64,000 nt of DNA from Streptomyces spiramyceticus (GTDB lineage Bacteria; Actinomycetota; Actinomycetes; Streptomycetales; Streptomycetaceae), in the NCBI RefSeq assembly GCF_028807635.1, contig NZ_JARBAX010000001.1, positions 819,001-883,000 of the forward strand, read 5' to 3'. Positions 56,776 through 64,000 of the stretch are shown in pieces. Position 1 is the stretch's first letter. Each line of letters starts with the position of its first letter. The position numbers and the translations under genes are program-made. The notes beneath the pieces are model-generated. The model was not told where the DNA came from and did no database searches. It saw nothing but the letters and a program-made list of their open reading frames with translations.

Positions 56776-57123
56776 ATGGCAACGATGGAGGAGTGCCGCA
56801 GCGCGCTCGACAAACTTTCGGACAACCTGGCTCAGGCCGACGACGGCGTACGCAGCGCCGCCGCCCTCGACCGCTCCCTGAGCTGCCACATCAAGGATCT
56901 CGACGTCACCTTCACCGGCCGCCTCGCGGGCGGCCGGATCGACGTACGGGAAACCCTGGAGGGCCCCCCGCGCGAACGCGCCGAGATCCGCCTCGCCATG
57001 ACCGGCGACGACCTCGTGGCCATGGTCGGCGGCGAGCTGAGCTTCGCGAAGGCCTGGGCCTCGGGCAGAGTCAGGCTGGAGGCCGGTTTCCGCGACCTGA
57101 TCCGCCTCAGGACGCTGCTGTAG
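56776..57123 (+). CDS. SCP2 sterol-transfer-domain protein
   Basis: 115-residue single-domain protein resembling the SCP2/sterol carrier fold: CHIKDLDVTFTGRLAGGRID, RAEIRLAMTGDDLVAMVGGE, SFAKAWASGRVRLEAGFRDL, RLRTLL. Probably a small lipid- or hydrophobic-ligand-binding protein. TACCGT at 56762-56767 lies eight nt before the ATG and no RBS is seen, so it may be read from a leaderless message. The stop overlaps the convergent siderophore ATPase gene by 17 nt. Confidence 0.82.
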   Translation: MATMEECRSALDKLSDNLAQADDGVRSAAALDRSLSCHIKDLDVTFTGRLAGGRIDVRETLEGPPRERAEIRLAMTGDDLVAMVGGELSFAKAWASGRVRLEAGFRDLIRLRTLL

Positions 57124-58018
57124 CCGCAGCTGTAACAGCCGTAGCCGCCGCGTCGGCCTTTCCGGTACGGGCCTTCCTCGCGGCGGGCACCACCAGCGGT
57201 GTCCCCGTCTCCGGGTCGTCGATGACCTGGCAGCGCAGCCCGAAGACCCGCTCCACCAGCTCGGCGGTGACGACCTCGGCGGGCGGCCCCTGCGCGACGA
57301 TCTCCCCGTCCCGCATGGCGATCAGGTGCGTGGCATAGCGGGCGGCGTGGTTCAGGTCGTGCAGTACGGCGACGAGCGTGCGCCCCCGCGTCTCGTGCAG
57401 CTCCGCGCACAGGTCGAGTACGTCGATCTGGTGCTGGATGTCGAGGAACGTCGTCGGCTCGTCCAGCAGCAGCAGCGGCGTCTGCTGGGCCAGCGCCATC
57501 GCGATCCAGACACGCTGCCGCTGTCCGCCGGACAGCTCGTCGACGTAACGGTCGGCCAGTCCACCGACGCCCGTCGAGGCCATCGACTCGTCGACGATCC
57601 GCTCGTCCTCCGGCGACCACTGCCGCAGCAGCCCCTGGTGCGGGTAGCGACCGCGCGCCACCAGGTCGGCGACCGTGATCCCGTCGGGCGCGACGGACGA
57701 CTGCGGCAGCAGCCCCAGCGTCCTGGCGACCTTCTTCGCCGGCATGGAACCGATGGCGTTCCCGTCCAGCAGCACCCGCCCCTGCGAGGGCTTGAGCATG
57801 CGTGAAAGCGCGCGCAGCAGCGTCGACTTGCCGCAGGCGTTCGGCCCGACGATGACCGTGAAGGAGTTGTCGGGTATCTCGACGGACAGGTCTTGCGCGA
57901 TGACCCGCTGGTCGTAGGCGAGGGTCACCGATTCCGCGCTGAGGCGCTGCACTGGCATGCTCCTGGAGTTCTTCACAGTGGGTTGCGTGGTCGTACGGCT
58001 CGTCCGCGTACCGCTCAT
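57107..58018 (-). CDS. Siderophore ABC transporter ATPase (FepC/FecE type)
   Basis: 303-residue ATP-binding subunit for ferric-siderophore import. Walker A VGPNACGKSTLLRALSRML, Q-loop LGLLPQSS, signature ELSGGQRQRVWIAMALAQQT, Walker B LLLLDEPTTFLDIQHQ and H-loop VAVLHDLNHAARYA. A 20-residue N-terminal and a 35-residue Ala-rich C-terminal extension flank the core. The ATG overlaps the TGA of the second permease gene. Last of a three-gene operon; no substrate-binding lipoprotein gene is present, so that partner must be elsewhere. Confidence 0.93.
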   Translation of the reverse strand: MSGTRTSRTTTQPTVKNSRSMPVQRLSAESVTLAYDQRVIAQDLSVEIPDNSFTVIVGPNACGKSTLLRALSRMLKPSQGRVLLDGNAIGSMPAKKVARTLGLLPQSSVAPDGITVADLVARGRYPHQGLLRQWSPEDERIVDESMASTGVGGLADRYVDELSGGQRQRVWIAMALAQQTPLLLLDEPTTFLDIQHQIDVLDLCAELHETRGRTLVAVLHDLNHAARYATHLIAMRDGEIVAQGPPAEVVTAELVERVFGLRCQVIDDPETGTPLVVPAARKARTGKADAAATAVTAAATAAS

Positions 58019-59124
58019 ATGCGTCCCGCCTTGCGTTCGGTGACCAGCAGCCACAGCAGATAGCAGCCGCCGAGCACCCCGGTGACCACACCCACCGGCA
58101 GCTGTCCCCCGAAGGCCTGCTGGGCGATCCAGTCGGCGATCACCAGGAGGGCGGCGCCCATGCAGGCGGACGCCCCGAGGTTGGGCCCCGGCATGGGGGC
58201 ACCTCCCGCGCCCTTAAGGCAGCGGGGGAACGTCAGCCTGCGGGCCAGCTGCGGCGCGCTCAGCGCGACGAAGGCGATGGGCCCGGCGGCCGCCGTGGCG
58301 ACCGCGATGAGCAGTACGGCACACAGCATCAGCACCATCCGCCCGCGCTCGACGCTCACCCCGAGCGCGTACGCCGCGTCGTCGCCCATCTCCATCATGC
58401 GAAGCGCACGCCCGTGCCCCAGCACCAGCGGAACGGCGACCGCGCACACGCCGAGCAGCGGCCACGCCTGGTCCCAGCCCCGCCCGTCGAGCGAGCCGGT
58501 CATCCACACCGTGGCCCGGGTCGCGTCGACGATGCTCGCCTTGGTGACGAGATAGTGGTTGAGCGCCGTGAGCATGGCGGCCGCGCCGATCCCGACGAGA
58601 ACCAGCCGGTAGCCGTGTACGCCGCGCTTCCACGCGAGGAGGTAGACGGCGGCGCCCGTCAGCAGGCAGCCGGCGAGCGCACCGCCCGCGACCGCGAGGG
58701 AGTTGCCCTTGGACAGGACGATGACGAGAAGCGCGCCGGCCGTCGCCCCCTGCCCGAAGCCGATGACGTCGGGACTGCCCAGCGGGTTGCGGGAGACGGA
58801 CTGGAACACCGCCCCGGACATCCCGAGCGCGACACCGACGAGCAGCCCCACCACCACCCGCGGCAGCCGCAGGTCGGTGACGATGAACTCCTGCGAGGCG
58901 GTGCCGTTGCCGAGCAGCGTGCGTACGACGTCGCCCGGCGACATCTGGAAGTCGCCGCTGCCGATGAGCACGACGCCCATGGCCAGCGCCACGGCCATGA
59001 GCAGCACGATGGCGACGAGCGCCCTGGGTTCGACCCGGACGGAGAGACCGCCGGGGGTGCGTATCGCGCGAAGTCCGGGGGCCCGCCCGCCGGAAGTACG
59101 GGAGTTGCGGGAGGCAGCAGTCAC
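58015..59124 (-). CDS. Iron-siderophore permease (FecCD family), second subunit
   Basis: 369-residue permease with about nine helices. FecCD signatures: DLRLPRVVVGLLVGVALGMS, GAVFQSVSRNPLGSPDVIGF, WMTGSLDGRGWDQAWPLLG and AAGPIAFVALSAPQLARRLT. Between RRLT and PGPNLGASACMGAALL an extra FPRCLKGAGGAPM is present, encoded by a palindromic insert (58190-58232). GTG start overlaps the TGA of the first permease gene (GTGA). Works with the neighbouring permease and ATPase to bring in ferric siderophore. Confidence 0.92.
   Translation of the reverse strand: MTAASRNSRTSGGRAPGLRAIRTPGGLSVRVEPRALVAIVLLMAVALAMGVVLIGSGDFQMSPGDVVRTLLGNGTASQEFIVTDLRLPRVVVGLLVGVALGMSGAVFQSVSRNPLGSPDVIGFGQGATAGALLVIVLSKGNSLAVAGGALAGCLLTGAAVYLLAWKRGVHGYRLVLVGIGAAAMLTALNHYLVTKASIVDATRATVWMTGSLDGRGWDQAWPLLGVCAVAVPLVLGHGRALRMMEMGDDAAYALGVSVERGRMVLMLCAVLLIAVATAAAGPIAFVALSAPQLARRLTFPRCLKGAGGAPMPGPNLGASACMGAALLVIADWIAQQAFGGQLPVGVVTGVLGGCYLLWLLVTERKAGRI
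58190..58232. repeat. Short palindromic insert within the permease gene
   Basis: On the minus strand CCCGC-TG-CCTTAAGG-GC-GCGGG forms a 22-nt imperfect palindrome, flanked by CCCC and GGTGCCCCC. It adds about 13 codons compared with the usual spacing in FecCD permeases and keeps the frame. Confidence 0.5.
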
Positions 59125-60176
59125 AGTTGGGTCATCTTCCGGCGGCGTACGAGATGGATGAAGACGGGCCCGCCGACGAGCGCGGTCACGATGCCGACCT
59201 GAAGCTCGGAGGGCCGTGCGACGACGCGGCCGATGACGTCCGAGCCCAGCAGCAGCACCGGCGCGAGCACCGCGGCGTACGGCAGGATCCAGCGCATGTC
59301 GGGCCCTGTGATGGCCCGCACGAGGTGCGGCACCATCAGGCCGACGAAGACGATCGGCCCGCACGCGGCGGTCGCGGCCCCGCACAGCAGAGTCACGGCG
59401 ACCATCGCCAGTACGCGGGTACGTGTCAGATGCGCGCCCAGCGCCCTGGCGGTGTCCTCGCCCATCTCCATGGCGTTGAGCGGCCGCGCGATCAGCATCG
59501 CGAGCACGACACCGGCGGCGACGAACGGCCAGACCTTGCCGATGATCTCCATGTTGGCGGACGCGAGCGAGCCGACGGTCCAGAAGCGCAGCTTGTCGAG
59601 CGCCGCCGAGTCCATCAGCTGTACGGCGTTGACGTATCCGTAGAGCGCCGCGGTCACCGCGGTGCCGGCGAGCGCGAGCCGTACCGGTGTCGCACCGCGG
59701 CTGCCGCCCAGGATGTATACGAGCACGGACACAACCCCCGCGCCGATGAACGAGAACCAGACATATCCCGTCAGCGATGTGACGCCGAGGAAGCTGATGG
59801 CGGACACGACGGCGGCCGCGGCCCCCGCGTTGACCCCCAGCAGCCCGGGCTCCGCGAGCGGATTGCGGGTGAGCCCCTGCATGACAGCTCCGGCCAGCCC
59901 GAGCGCCGCACCGACGAGTACGCCAAGGAGCGTGCGGGGCATCCGCACGTCCTGGACGATCACGTCGTTGCCGGTGCCCGAGGCGTGGAACAGGCCGTGC
60001 CATACGTCGCCCAGCGGGACCTGCTTGGCACCGATCGCGATACTCGCGACGACGACCACCAGCAGTACGCCGAGGGAGACGAGCAGCCCGAGGGCGCGCA
60101 GGGCATGGCGTTTGCGGGGCGCGGGGGCCTGCGGGGCCTGCGCCGCGCGCTGTTCGGGAGGACTCTCAACCAACAC
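59121..60176 (-). CDS. Iron-siderophore permease (FecCD family), first subunit
   Basis: 351-residue permease, nine or so helices after a Pro/Ala-rich 25-residue cytoplasmic start. DVRMPRTLLGVLVGAALGLA, GAVMQGLTRNPLAEPGLLGV, RFWTVGSLASANMEIIGKVW, GPIVFVGLMVPHLVRAITGP and RPSELQVGIVTALVGGPVFI are family signatures. GTG start lies five nt from an iron box (60181-60199) and has no RBS, so the operon message may be leaderless. It heads the three-gene import operon (permease, permease, ATPase). Confidence 0.93.
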   Translation of the reverse strand: MLVESPPEQRAAQAPQAPAPRKRHALRALGLLVSLGVLLVVVVASIAIGAKQVPLGDVWHGLFHASGTGNDVIVQDVRMPRTLLGVLVGAALGLAGAVMQGLTRNPLAEPGLLGVNAGAAAAVVSAISFLGVTSLTGYVWFSFIGAGVVSVLVYILGGSRGATPVRLALAGTAVTAALYGYVNAVQLMDSAALDKLRFWTVGSLASANMEIIGKVWPFVAAGVVLAMLIARPLNAMEMGEDTARALGAHLTRTRVLAMVAVTLLCGAATAACGPIVFVGLMVPHLVRAITGPDMRWILPYAAVLAPVLLLGSDVIGRVVARPSELQVGIVTALVGGPVFIHLVRRRKMTQL

Positions 60177-60180
60177 GGAG

Positions 60181-60199
60181 TTAGGTTAGCCTACCCTCG
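60181..60199 (-). promoter_or_regulatory. DmdR/DtxR-type iron box
   Basis: TTAGGTTAGCCTACCCTCG matches the left arm and centre of the actinobacterial iron box (TTAGGTTAGSCTAACCTAA) with a degenerate right arm. Immediately upstream of the start codon of the siderophore permease operon, so iron-loaded DmdR1 should repress by covering the promoter or transcript start. Confidence 0.8.
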
Positions 60200-60241
60200 C
60201 ATCGCGACAAACAGGCAGGTGGGACGAGCCCCGGCCCCGTC

Positions 60242-61273
60242 CTACAAGCCCAACCTGCCGAGCGGCTCACCCGCATCCAGCCCGCACACACCGTCCCCGG
60301 CGTACGTCCAAGCCGCCGCGCACAGCGCCCGCAGCCCGTCCAGCGCCGCGCCTTCCCCGTCAAGCACCAGCGCATCCTCCCGCACCGAAGCGGTCCACCC
60401 ACCGCACACGAACCGGCCGTCCGCTCCGCCCACTTCCGGCTGCCCGGTCAGCAATCCCCGCAGATCCGCGTCGACATACGTCGGCCGGTACTTCGGCTCG
60501 GCCGTCAGCAGCAGCGCGGCGTCCGTCACCCCGGTCAGTACGAGCAGCGAGTCGACGCCTCCGGCATTCGCGCCCTCGATGTCCGTGTCAAGCCGGTCCC
60601 CGACGACCAGCGGCCGCTCGGCGCCGGTCCGCAGGATCGTTTCCCGGTGCATCGGCGGCAACGGCTTGCCCGCCACCTGCGGAGGCTCGGCGCCCGTGGC
60701 GATCCGTACGACCTCCACCGCCGCACCGTTGCCCGGAGCGATCCCCCGCGCACTCGGAATCGTCAGATCCGTATTGGAGGCGAACCACGGCACACCCCGC
60801 GCGACGGCGTACGAAGCCTCCGCGAACCGGCCCCACGCCAGGTCGGGCCCGCCGTATCCCTGCACCACAGCCGCCGGATCGTCGTCGGCCGACTCCACCG
60901 GCACGAGCCCGCGTTCGCGCAAGGCGACCCGCAGCCCGTCCCCGCCCACCACCAACACCCGAGAACCGGACGGGATCTGATCGGCAATCAGCCGGGCGAC
61001 CGCCTGCGCCGACGTAATGACGTCCGCCGGCTCCGCAGGCACCCCGAGCTCCGTCAGATGCTTCGCCACAGCATCGGGCGTCCTCAGCGCGTTGTTGGTC
61101 ACGTAGGCGAGATGCATCCCGCCCTCCCGGGCTGTCCCGAGCGCCTCGACGGCATGCACTATGGCCGCACCGCCCGCGTACACCACCCCGTCCAGATCCA
61201 GCAGAGCCGTGTCGTACGCCTCCCTCAGCGCACGCGCGCATCCGTCCGGCCGTGTCCTGGTCTGCTGGCTCAT
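60242..61273 (-). CDS. HAD-superfamily phosphatase, NagD/PNPPase type
   Basis: 343-residue class IIA HAD hydrolase. Motif I YDTALLDLDGVVYAGGAAI, motif II AYVTNNALRTP, motif III lysine in AGKPLPPMHRETI, motif IV VVGDRLDTDIEGANAGGVDS. Acts on a small phosphate ester such as p-nitrophenyl phosphate, a sugar phosphate or phosphoglycolate; the true substrate is unknown. The C-terminal 70 residues (ASVREDALVLDGEGAALDGL) extend past the core. ATG start with GAGGAG nine nt upstream. Divergent from the DUF1015 gene. Confidence 0.87.
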   Translation of the reverse strand: MSQQTRTRPDGCARALREAYDTALLDLDGVVYAGGAAIVHAVEALGTAREGGMHLAYVTNNALRTPDAVAKHLTELGVPAEPADVITSAQAVARLIADQIPSGSRVLVVGGDGLRVALRERGLVPVESADDDPAAVVQGYGGPDLAWGRFAEASYAVARGVPWFASNTDLTIPSARGIAPGNGAAVEVVRIATGAEPPQVAGKPLPPMHRETILRTGAERPLVVGDRLDTDIEGANAGGVDSLLVLTGVTDAALLLTAEPKYRPTYVDADLRGLLTGQPEVGGADGRFVCGGWTASVREDALVLDGEGAALDGLRALCAAAWTYAGDGVCGLDAGEPLGRLGL

Positions 61274-61345
61274 TCCGTAGCGCTCCTCGGTCGGTGCTTG
61301 TCCCCCGATCATCGCTCATATAGACATCCCACTTACCATGCACCA

Positions 61346-62629
61346 ATGAGCAATCATGGTCGGCCAGAGGAGGACCACGGCCTGCGCCTGTCCCCATTCC
61401 GTGGACTGCGCTATGTCCCCGAGCGGGTGGGCAGCCTGGCCGCTGTGACGTCACCGCCGTACGACGTCGTCGTACGGCCCGACGGCCTGTCCCACCTGGA
61501 GTCGGCCGATCCGCACAACATCGTCCGGCTGATCCTCCCGCAGGCCGCGACCCCCGCCGACCGCAACCGCCAGGCCGCCGAAACGCTGCACCGCTGGCTC
61601 TCCGACGGCGTACTTGCTCCCGATCGCGAGCCCGCTCTGTACGTGTACGAGCAGCGCAAGGGCGATCTTCTCCAGCGCGGCGTCATAGGCGCCCTGGCCC
61701 TCACTCCGCCCTCCGACGGCATCGTCCTCCCCCACGAGGACGTCATGCCGCACGTCGTCGCGGACCGCGCGGGCCTGATGCGAGCCACCGCCGCCAACCT
61801 CGAACCGCTCCTGCTGACCTATCGCAGCGGCGGCAAGGCGACCGGCGCGACCGCCGTCATCGACCGCACCATCCTGCGCTCCCCCCTCCTGGCCACCACG
61901 ACAGAGGACGGTTTCAGCCACCGCCTGTGGTCCATCACGGACCCTACGGAGCTGGCAGAGGTCACCTCGGACCTTTCGACCCGTCAGGCACTGATCGCCG
62001 ACGGCCACCACCGCTGGGCGACGTACCTCCGCCTCAAGTCGGAGCACCCGAGCCCCGGCCCCTGGGACTCCGGCCTCGTCCTCCTCATCGACACGGCTCG
62101 ATACCCGCTCCAGGTCCGCGCCATCCACCGCGTACTGCACCGCCTGCCGGTTGCCGACGCGATGGCGGCGGTCGCCGGCACCTTCCGCGTCCGCAAAATC
62201 CCGGGCCCCCTCCCCCAGGCCCTCGACGAACTCGCGGAAGCGGCCACCGCAGGCAATGCGTTCCTGCTGGCGGGAGACGGCGCCTTCCACCTCATCGACC
62301 GCCCCGACGAAGCCCTGTTGGCCCGTACGATCCCCCGGGACCATCCGGCGGCCTGGCAGACCCTCGACGCGACGGTCCTGCACGCCACGCTCCTGGACCA
62401 TGTGTGGTCGATCCCCGACGCCCCCGAGGACATCGCCTACATCCACGACACCGAGGCTGCCGTCACCCACGCGGAACGCCATGGCGGCACGGCAGTCCTG
62501 ATACATCCGGTACGGGAAGAGATCGTCCGGGACCTGGCCCGCCAGGGCGTCATGATGCCCCGCAAATCCACGTCCTTCGGCCCCAAGCCGGCGACGGGCC
62601 TGGTCCTGCGGAGCCTCGATCTGAGCTGA
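61346..62629 (+). CDS. DUF1015 family protein
   Basis: 427-residue conserved protein. DUF1015 features: FRGLRYVPERVGSLAAVTSP followed by PYDVV, the central IADGHHRWATYLRLK, and AYIHDTEAAVTHAERHGGTA near the end. The ADGHHR block looks like a catalytic or metal site; relatives have been linked to serine kinase (SerK-type) activity, which I note with caution. ATG start with TACCAT seven nt before it and no RBS, so the message may be leaderless. Followed by a strong hairpin. Confidence 0.85.
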   Translation: MSNHGRPEEDHGLRLSPFRGLRYVPERVGSLAAVTSPPYDVVVRPDGLSHLESADPHNIVRLILPQAATPADRNRQAAETLHRWLSDGVLAPDREPALYVYEQRKGDLLQRGVIGALALTPPSDGIVLPHEDVMPHVVADRAGLMRATAANLEPLLLTYRSGGKATGATAVIDRTILRSPLLATTTEDGFSHRLWSITDPTELAEVTSDLSTRQALIADGHHRWATYLRLKSEHPSPGPWDSGLVLLIDTARYPLQVRAIHRVLHRLPVADAMAAVAGTFRVRKIPGPLPQALDELAEAATAGNAFLLAGDGAFHLIDRPDEALLARTIPRDHPAAWQTLDATVLHATLLDHVWSIPDAPEDIAYIHDTEAAVTHAERHGGTAVLIHPVREEIVRDLARQGVMMPRKSTSFGPKPATGLVLRSLDLS

Positions 62630-62643
62630 CCCCGCAAACGCGA

Positions 62644-62676
62644 AAGGGCGGCACCCCGAAACGGGATGCCGCCCTT
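62644..62676. terminator. Bidirectional hairpin terminator
   Basis: AAGGGCGGCA pairs with TGCCGCCCTT; an inner CCCG/CGGG stem closes on AAA. Lies between the convergent DUF1015 and TPR genes, only 10 nt from the latter's stop, so it can serve both. Confidence 0.85.
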
Positions 62677-62686
62677 ACTCACACAC

Positions 62687-64000
62687 TCAGCCCTTGTCGC
62701 CCTCGACGTCGGGCCCAACCGGCGACTCGGCCTCGGCCTCAGCCTCCACGGACTCGGCAGCTGCCGATTCCACGTTGGTCTCCTCCGTCGCCTCGGTCGC
62801 CTCGTCGAGGGCGTCGACGAAGTCCACGCCGTCGAGCTCGGCGAGCCGGTCGGAAGCGTCCGTCGAACCGTCCTTGTCGGCCTCGACGGCCTTGGCGAAC
62901 CACTCGCGCGCCTCGGCCTCACGCCCCGCCGTCAGCAGCGCATCGGCGTACGCGTACCGCAGTCGCGCGGTCCACGACTGTACGGAGTTCGACGCCAGCT
63001 CGGGGCCCTGGAGGGTCACGATGGCCGCATCGATCTGCCCCATGTCGCGGCGCGCACCAGCCGCGACCAGGCGCATCTCGACCTGGCCGGCCTTGTCGAG
63101 CTTCTTCACCTCGGGCTCACCGGCCATCGCCATCGCCCGCTCCGGCCGCCCGAGCCCGCGCTCGCAGTCCGCCATGACGGGCCACAGCTCGACGCTGCCG
63201 GTCATACGACGGGCCGCACGGAACTCCGCGAGCGCCTCCGTGTACCGCTGCGTCGCGTACGCCGCAAAGCCTGCCGCCTCACGAACCGCCGCCACTCGCG
63301 AGGCGAGCCGCAGCGCGATGCGCGAGTACGCGTAGGCCTCTTCGGGGTCGTCGTCGATGAGGTTCGCGACCATGACGAGGTTCCTGGCGACATCCTCGGC
63401 CAGCGTCTTCGGGAGGCTCATCAGCTCCTGACGCACGTCCTTGTCGATCTCCTGGCCCGTGACGTCGTCGGGAATCGGAAGCCGCTTGATGGGCTCACGA
63501 TCCCGCTCGTCACGCTGCCCGCGGTAACCCTCGCGGTCCCGGTCGTCCCGGCGAGGCGCGCGATCGTCCCGGCGAGGCCCACGGTCGTCGCGACCACCAC
63601 GGAAGCCACGCTCGTCATCACGACGCCCGCCGGAGCGGTCATCACGGGGGAAGCGACCGCGCTCGTCGTCCCGACGAGGTGCACGGTCATCACGACCGCC
63701 ACGGAACCCGCCACCCCGCTCATCATCACGACGGGGCCCACTGGGCCGCTCGTCGCGACGCTGATAGCCGCCACCACCACTCGGCCGCTCATCACGACGC
63801 TGGTAACCGCCACCACCACTCGGCCGCTCATCACGACGCTGGTAACCGCCACCACCACTCGGCCGCTCATCACGACGCTGGTAACCGCCACCACCACTCG
63901 GCCGCTCATCACGACGCTGGTAACCGCCACCACCACTCGGCCGCTCATCACGACGCTGGTAACCGCCACCACCACTCGGCCGCTCATCACGACGCTGGTA
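62687..64000 (-). CDS. TPR-type protein with repetitive N-terminus (5' end outside window)
   Basis: Partial gene; the frame is open to the right edge. The C-terminal 260 residues contain TPR-like helices (LVMVANLIDDDPEEAYAYSR, AAGFAAYATQRYTEALAEFR, YADALLTAGREAEAREWFAK) and a very acidic tail (EATEATEETNVESAAAESVE). Upstream, from EPIKRLPIPDDVTGQEIDKD, the protein turns into an Arg/Asp/Gly-rich region and then tandem GGGGYQRRDERPS units that run off the window. Similar Arg/Gly-rich TPR proteins are common in Streptomyces; the basic repeat region may bind RNA. The true start cannot be seen. Confidence 0.8.
   Translation of the reverse strand, partial: YQRRDERPSGGGGYQRRDERPSGGGGYQRRDERPSGGGGYQRRDERPSGGGGYQRRDERPSGGGGYQRRDERPSGGGGYQRRDERPSGPRRDDERGGGFRGGRDDRAPRRDDERGRFPRDDRSGGRRDDERGFRGGRDDRGPRRDDRAPRRDDRDREGYRGQRDERDREPIKRLPIPDDVTGQEIDKDVRQELMSLPKTLAEDVARNLVMVANLIDDDPEEAYAYSRIALRLASRVAAVREAAGFAAYATQRYTEALAEFRAARRMTGSVELWPVMADCERGLGRPERAMAMAGEPEVKKLDKAGQVEMRLVAAGARRDMGQIDAAIVTLQGPELASNSVQSWTARLRYAYADALLTAGREAEAREWFAKAVEADKDGSTDASDRLAELDGVDFVDALDEATEATEETNVESAAAESVEAEAEAESPVGPDVEGDKG
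63743..64000. repeat. 39-bp coding tandem repeat, at least six copies
   Basis: Copies begin with CGGCCGCTCATCACGACGC at 63782, 63821, 63860, 63899, 63938 and 63977 (the last cut by the edge), plus a diverged one at 63743. Exact 39-bp spacing keeps the frame: each adds 13 residues. The copies are essentially identical, so the array is recent. Confidence 0.95.

Noticed and set aside
63743..64000. CRISPR array
   Set aside because: Units are contiguous with no unique spacers and lie in frame within a coding region.

Overview
The window is high-GC DNA with strong G/C third-position bias, almost no TTA codons, a streptogrisin protease gene, a SepF-like gene of the SflA type, TlyA, ScpAB and a PucR regulator. 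All of this points to a Streptomyces chromosome. The core gene order (der, plsC-like, cmk, tyrA, aroH, then rluB, scpB, scpA, parA, ald, a STAND/TPR gene, nudix, pyrG, then recN, ppnK, tlyA) is, as far as I recall, conserved across Streptomyces, so most of the window looks like the stable chromosomal core with accessory genes between blocks. I see no rRNA, tRNA, CRISPR array, integrase or phage region.

Region 1 (1-13 kb) holds a secreted streptogrisin B-like protease, a DUF1684 protein, the SepF-like division protein, a glutaryl-CoA dehydrogenase with a TetR-type palindrome in front of it, an MFS drug exporter, a PAP2 phosphatase, an I78 inhibitor, a stand-alone cytochrome oxidase subunit I carrying a TTA codon, a WYL regulator with a perfect palindrome in front of it, and a glycosyltransferase coupled to an unknown protein. 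Region 2 (13-19 kb) is a branched-chain-amino-acid-type ABC transporter: binding lipoprotein and MTB12-like lipoprotein on one strand, and a permease-permease-ATPase triple fusion plus a second ATPase on the other. The fusion linker carries a palindromic repeat, and the second ATPase has a mutated Walker A. Region 3 (19-27 kb) has an Rpf/LysM muralytic enzyme, two unknown genes, the der-plsC-cmk and tyrA-aroH cassettes, a 5'-truncated gene, and a DUF6529 membrane protein paired with a Rieske protein.

Region 4 (27-41 kb) has an ADP-ribose module (NrtR-like Nudix regulator coupled to an ADP-ribosylglycohydrolase, facing an RlaP-like nucleotidyltransferase), the parA/RHH/scpA/scpB/rluB operon joined by overlapping stop/start codons, ald, a STAND/TPR protein, ADP-ribose pyrophosphatase and CTP synthase. 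Region 5 (41-51 kb) holds a GH15 enzyme, a BBE-type flavoenzyme, a decayed flavin amine oxidase with its permease and a divergent PucR regulator, and a GT4 enzyme. Between the GT4 gene and recN lies a 666-bp gene-free stretch with G-rich tandem repeats and a large nested inverted repeat that I cannot assign to a known element. Region 6 (51-64 kb) holds recN, an orphan FtsX-like permease, ppnK-tlyA, an SCP2 protein, an iron-siderophore importer under an iron box, a HAD phosphatase, a DUF1015 protein, and the 3' part of a TPR protein whose N-terminal repeats (39-bp tandem units) run off the right edge.

Most operons are tightly packed, with ATGA, GTGA or TTGA overlaps that imply translational coupling. 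Several convergent pairs overlap at their 3' ends.
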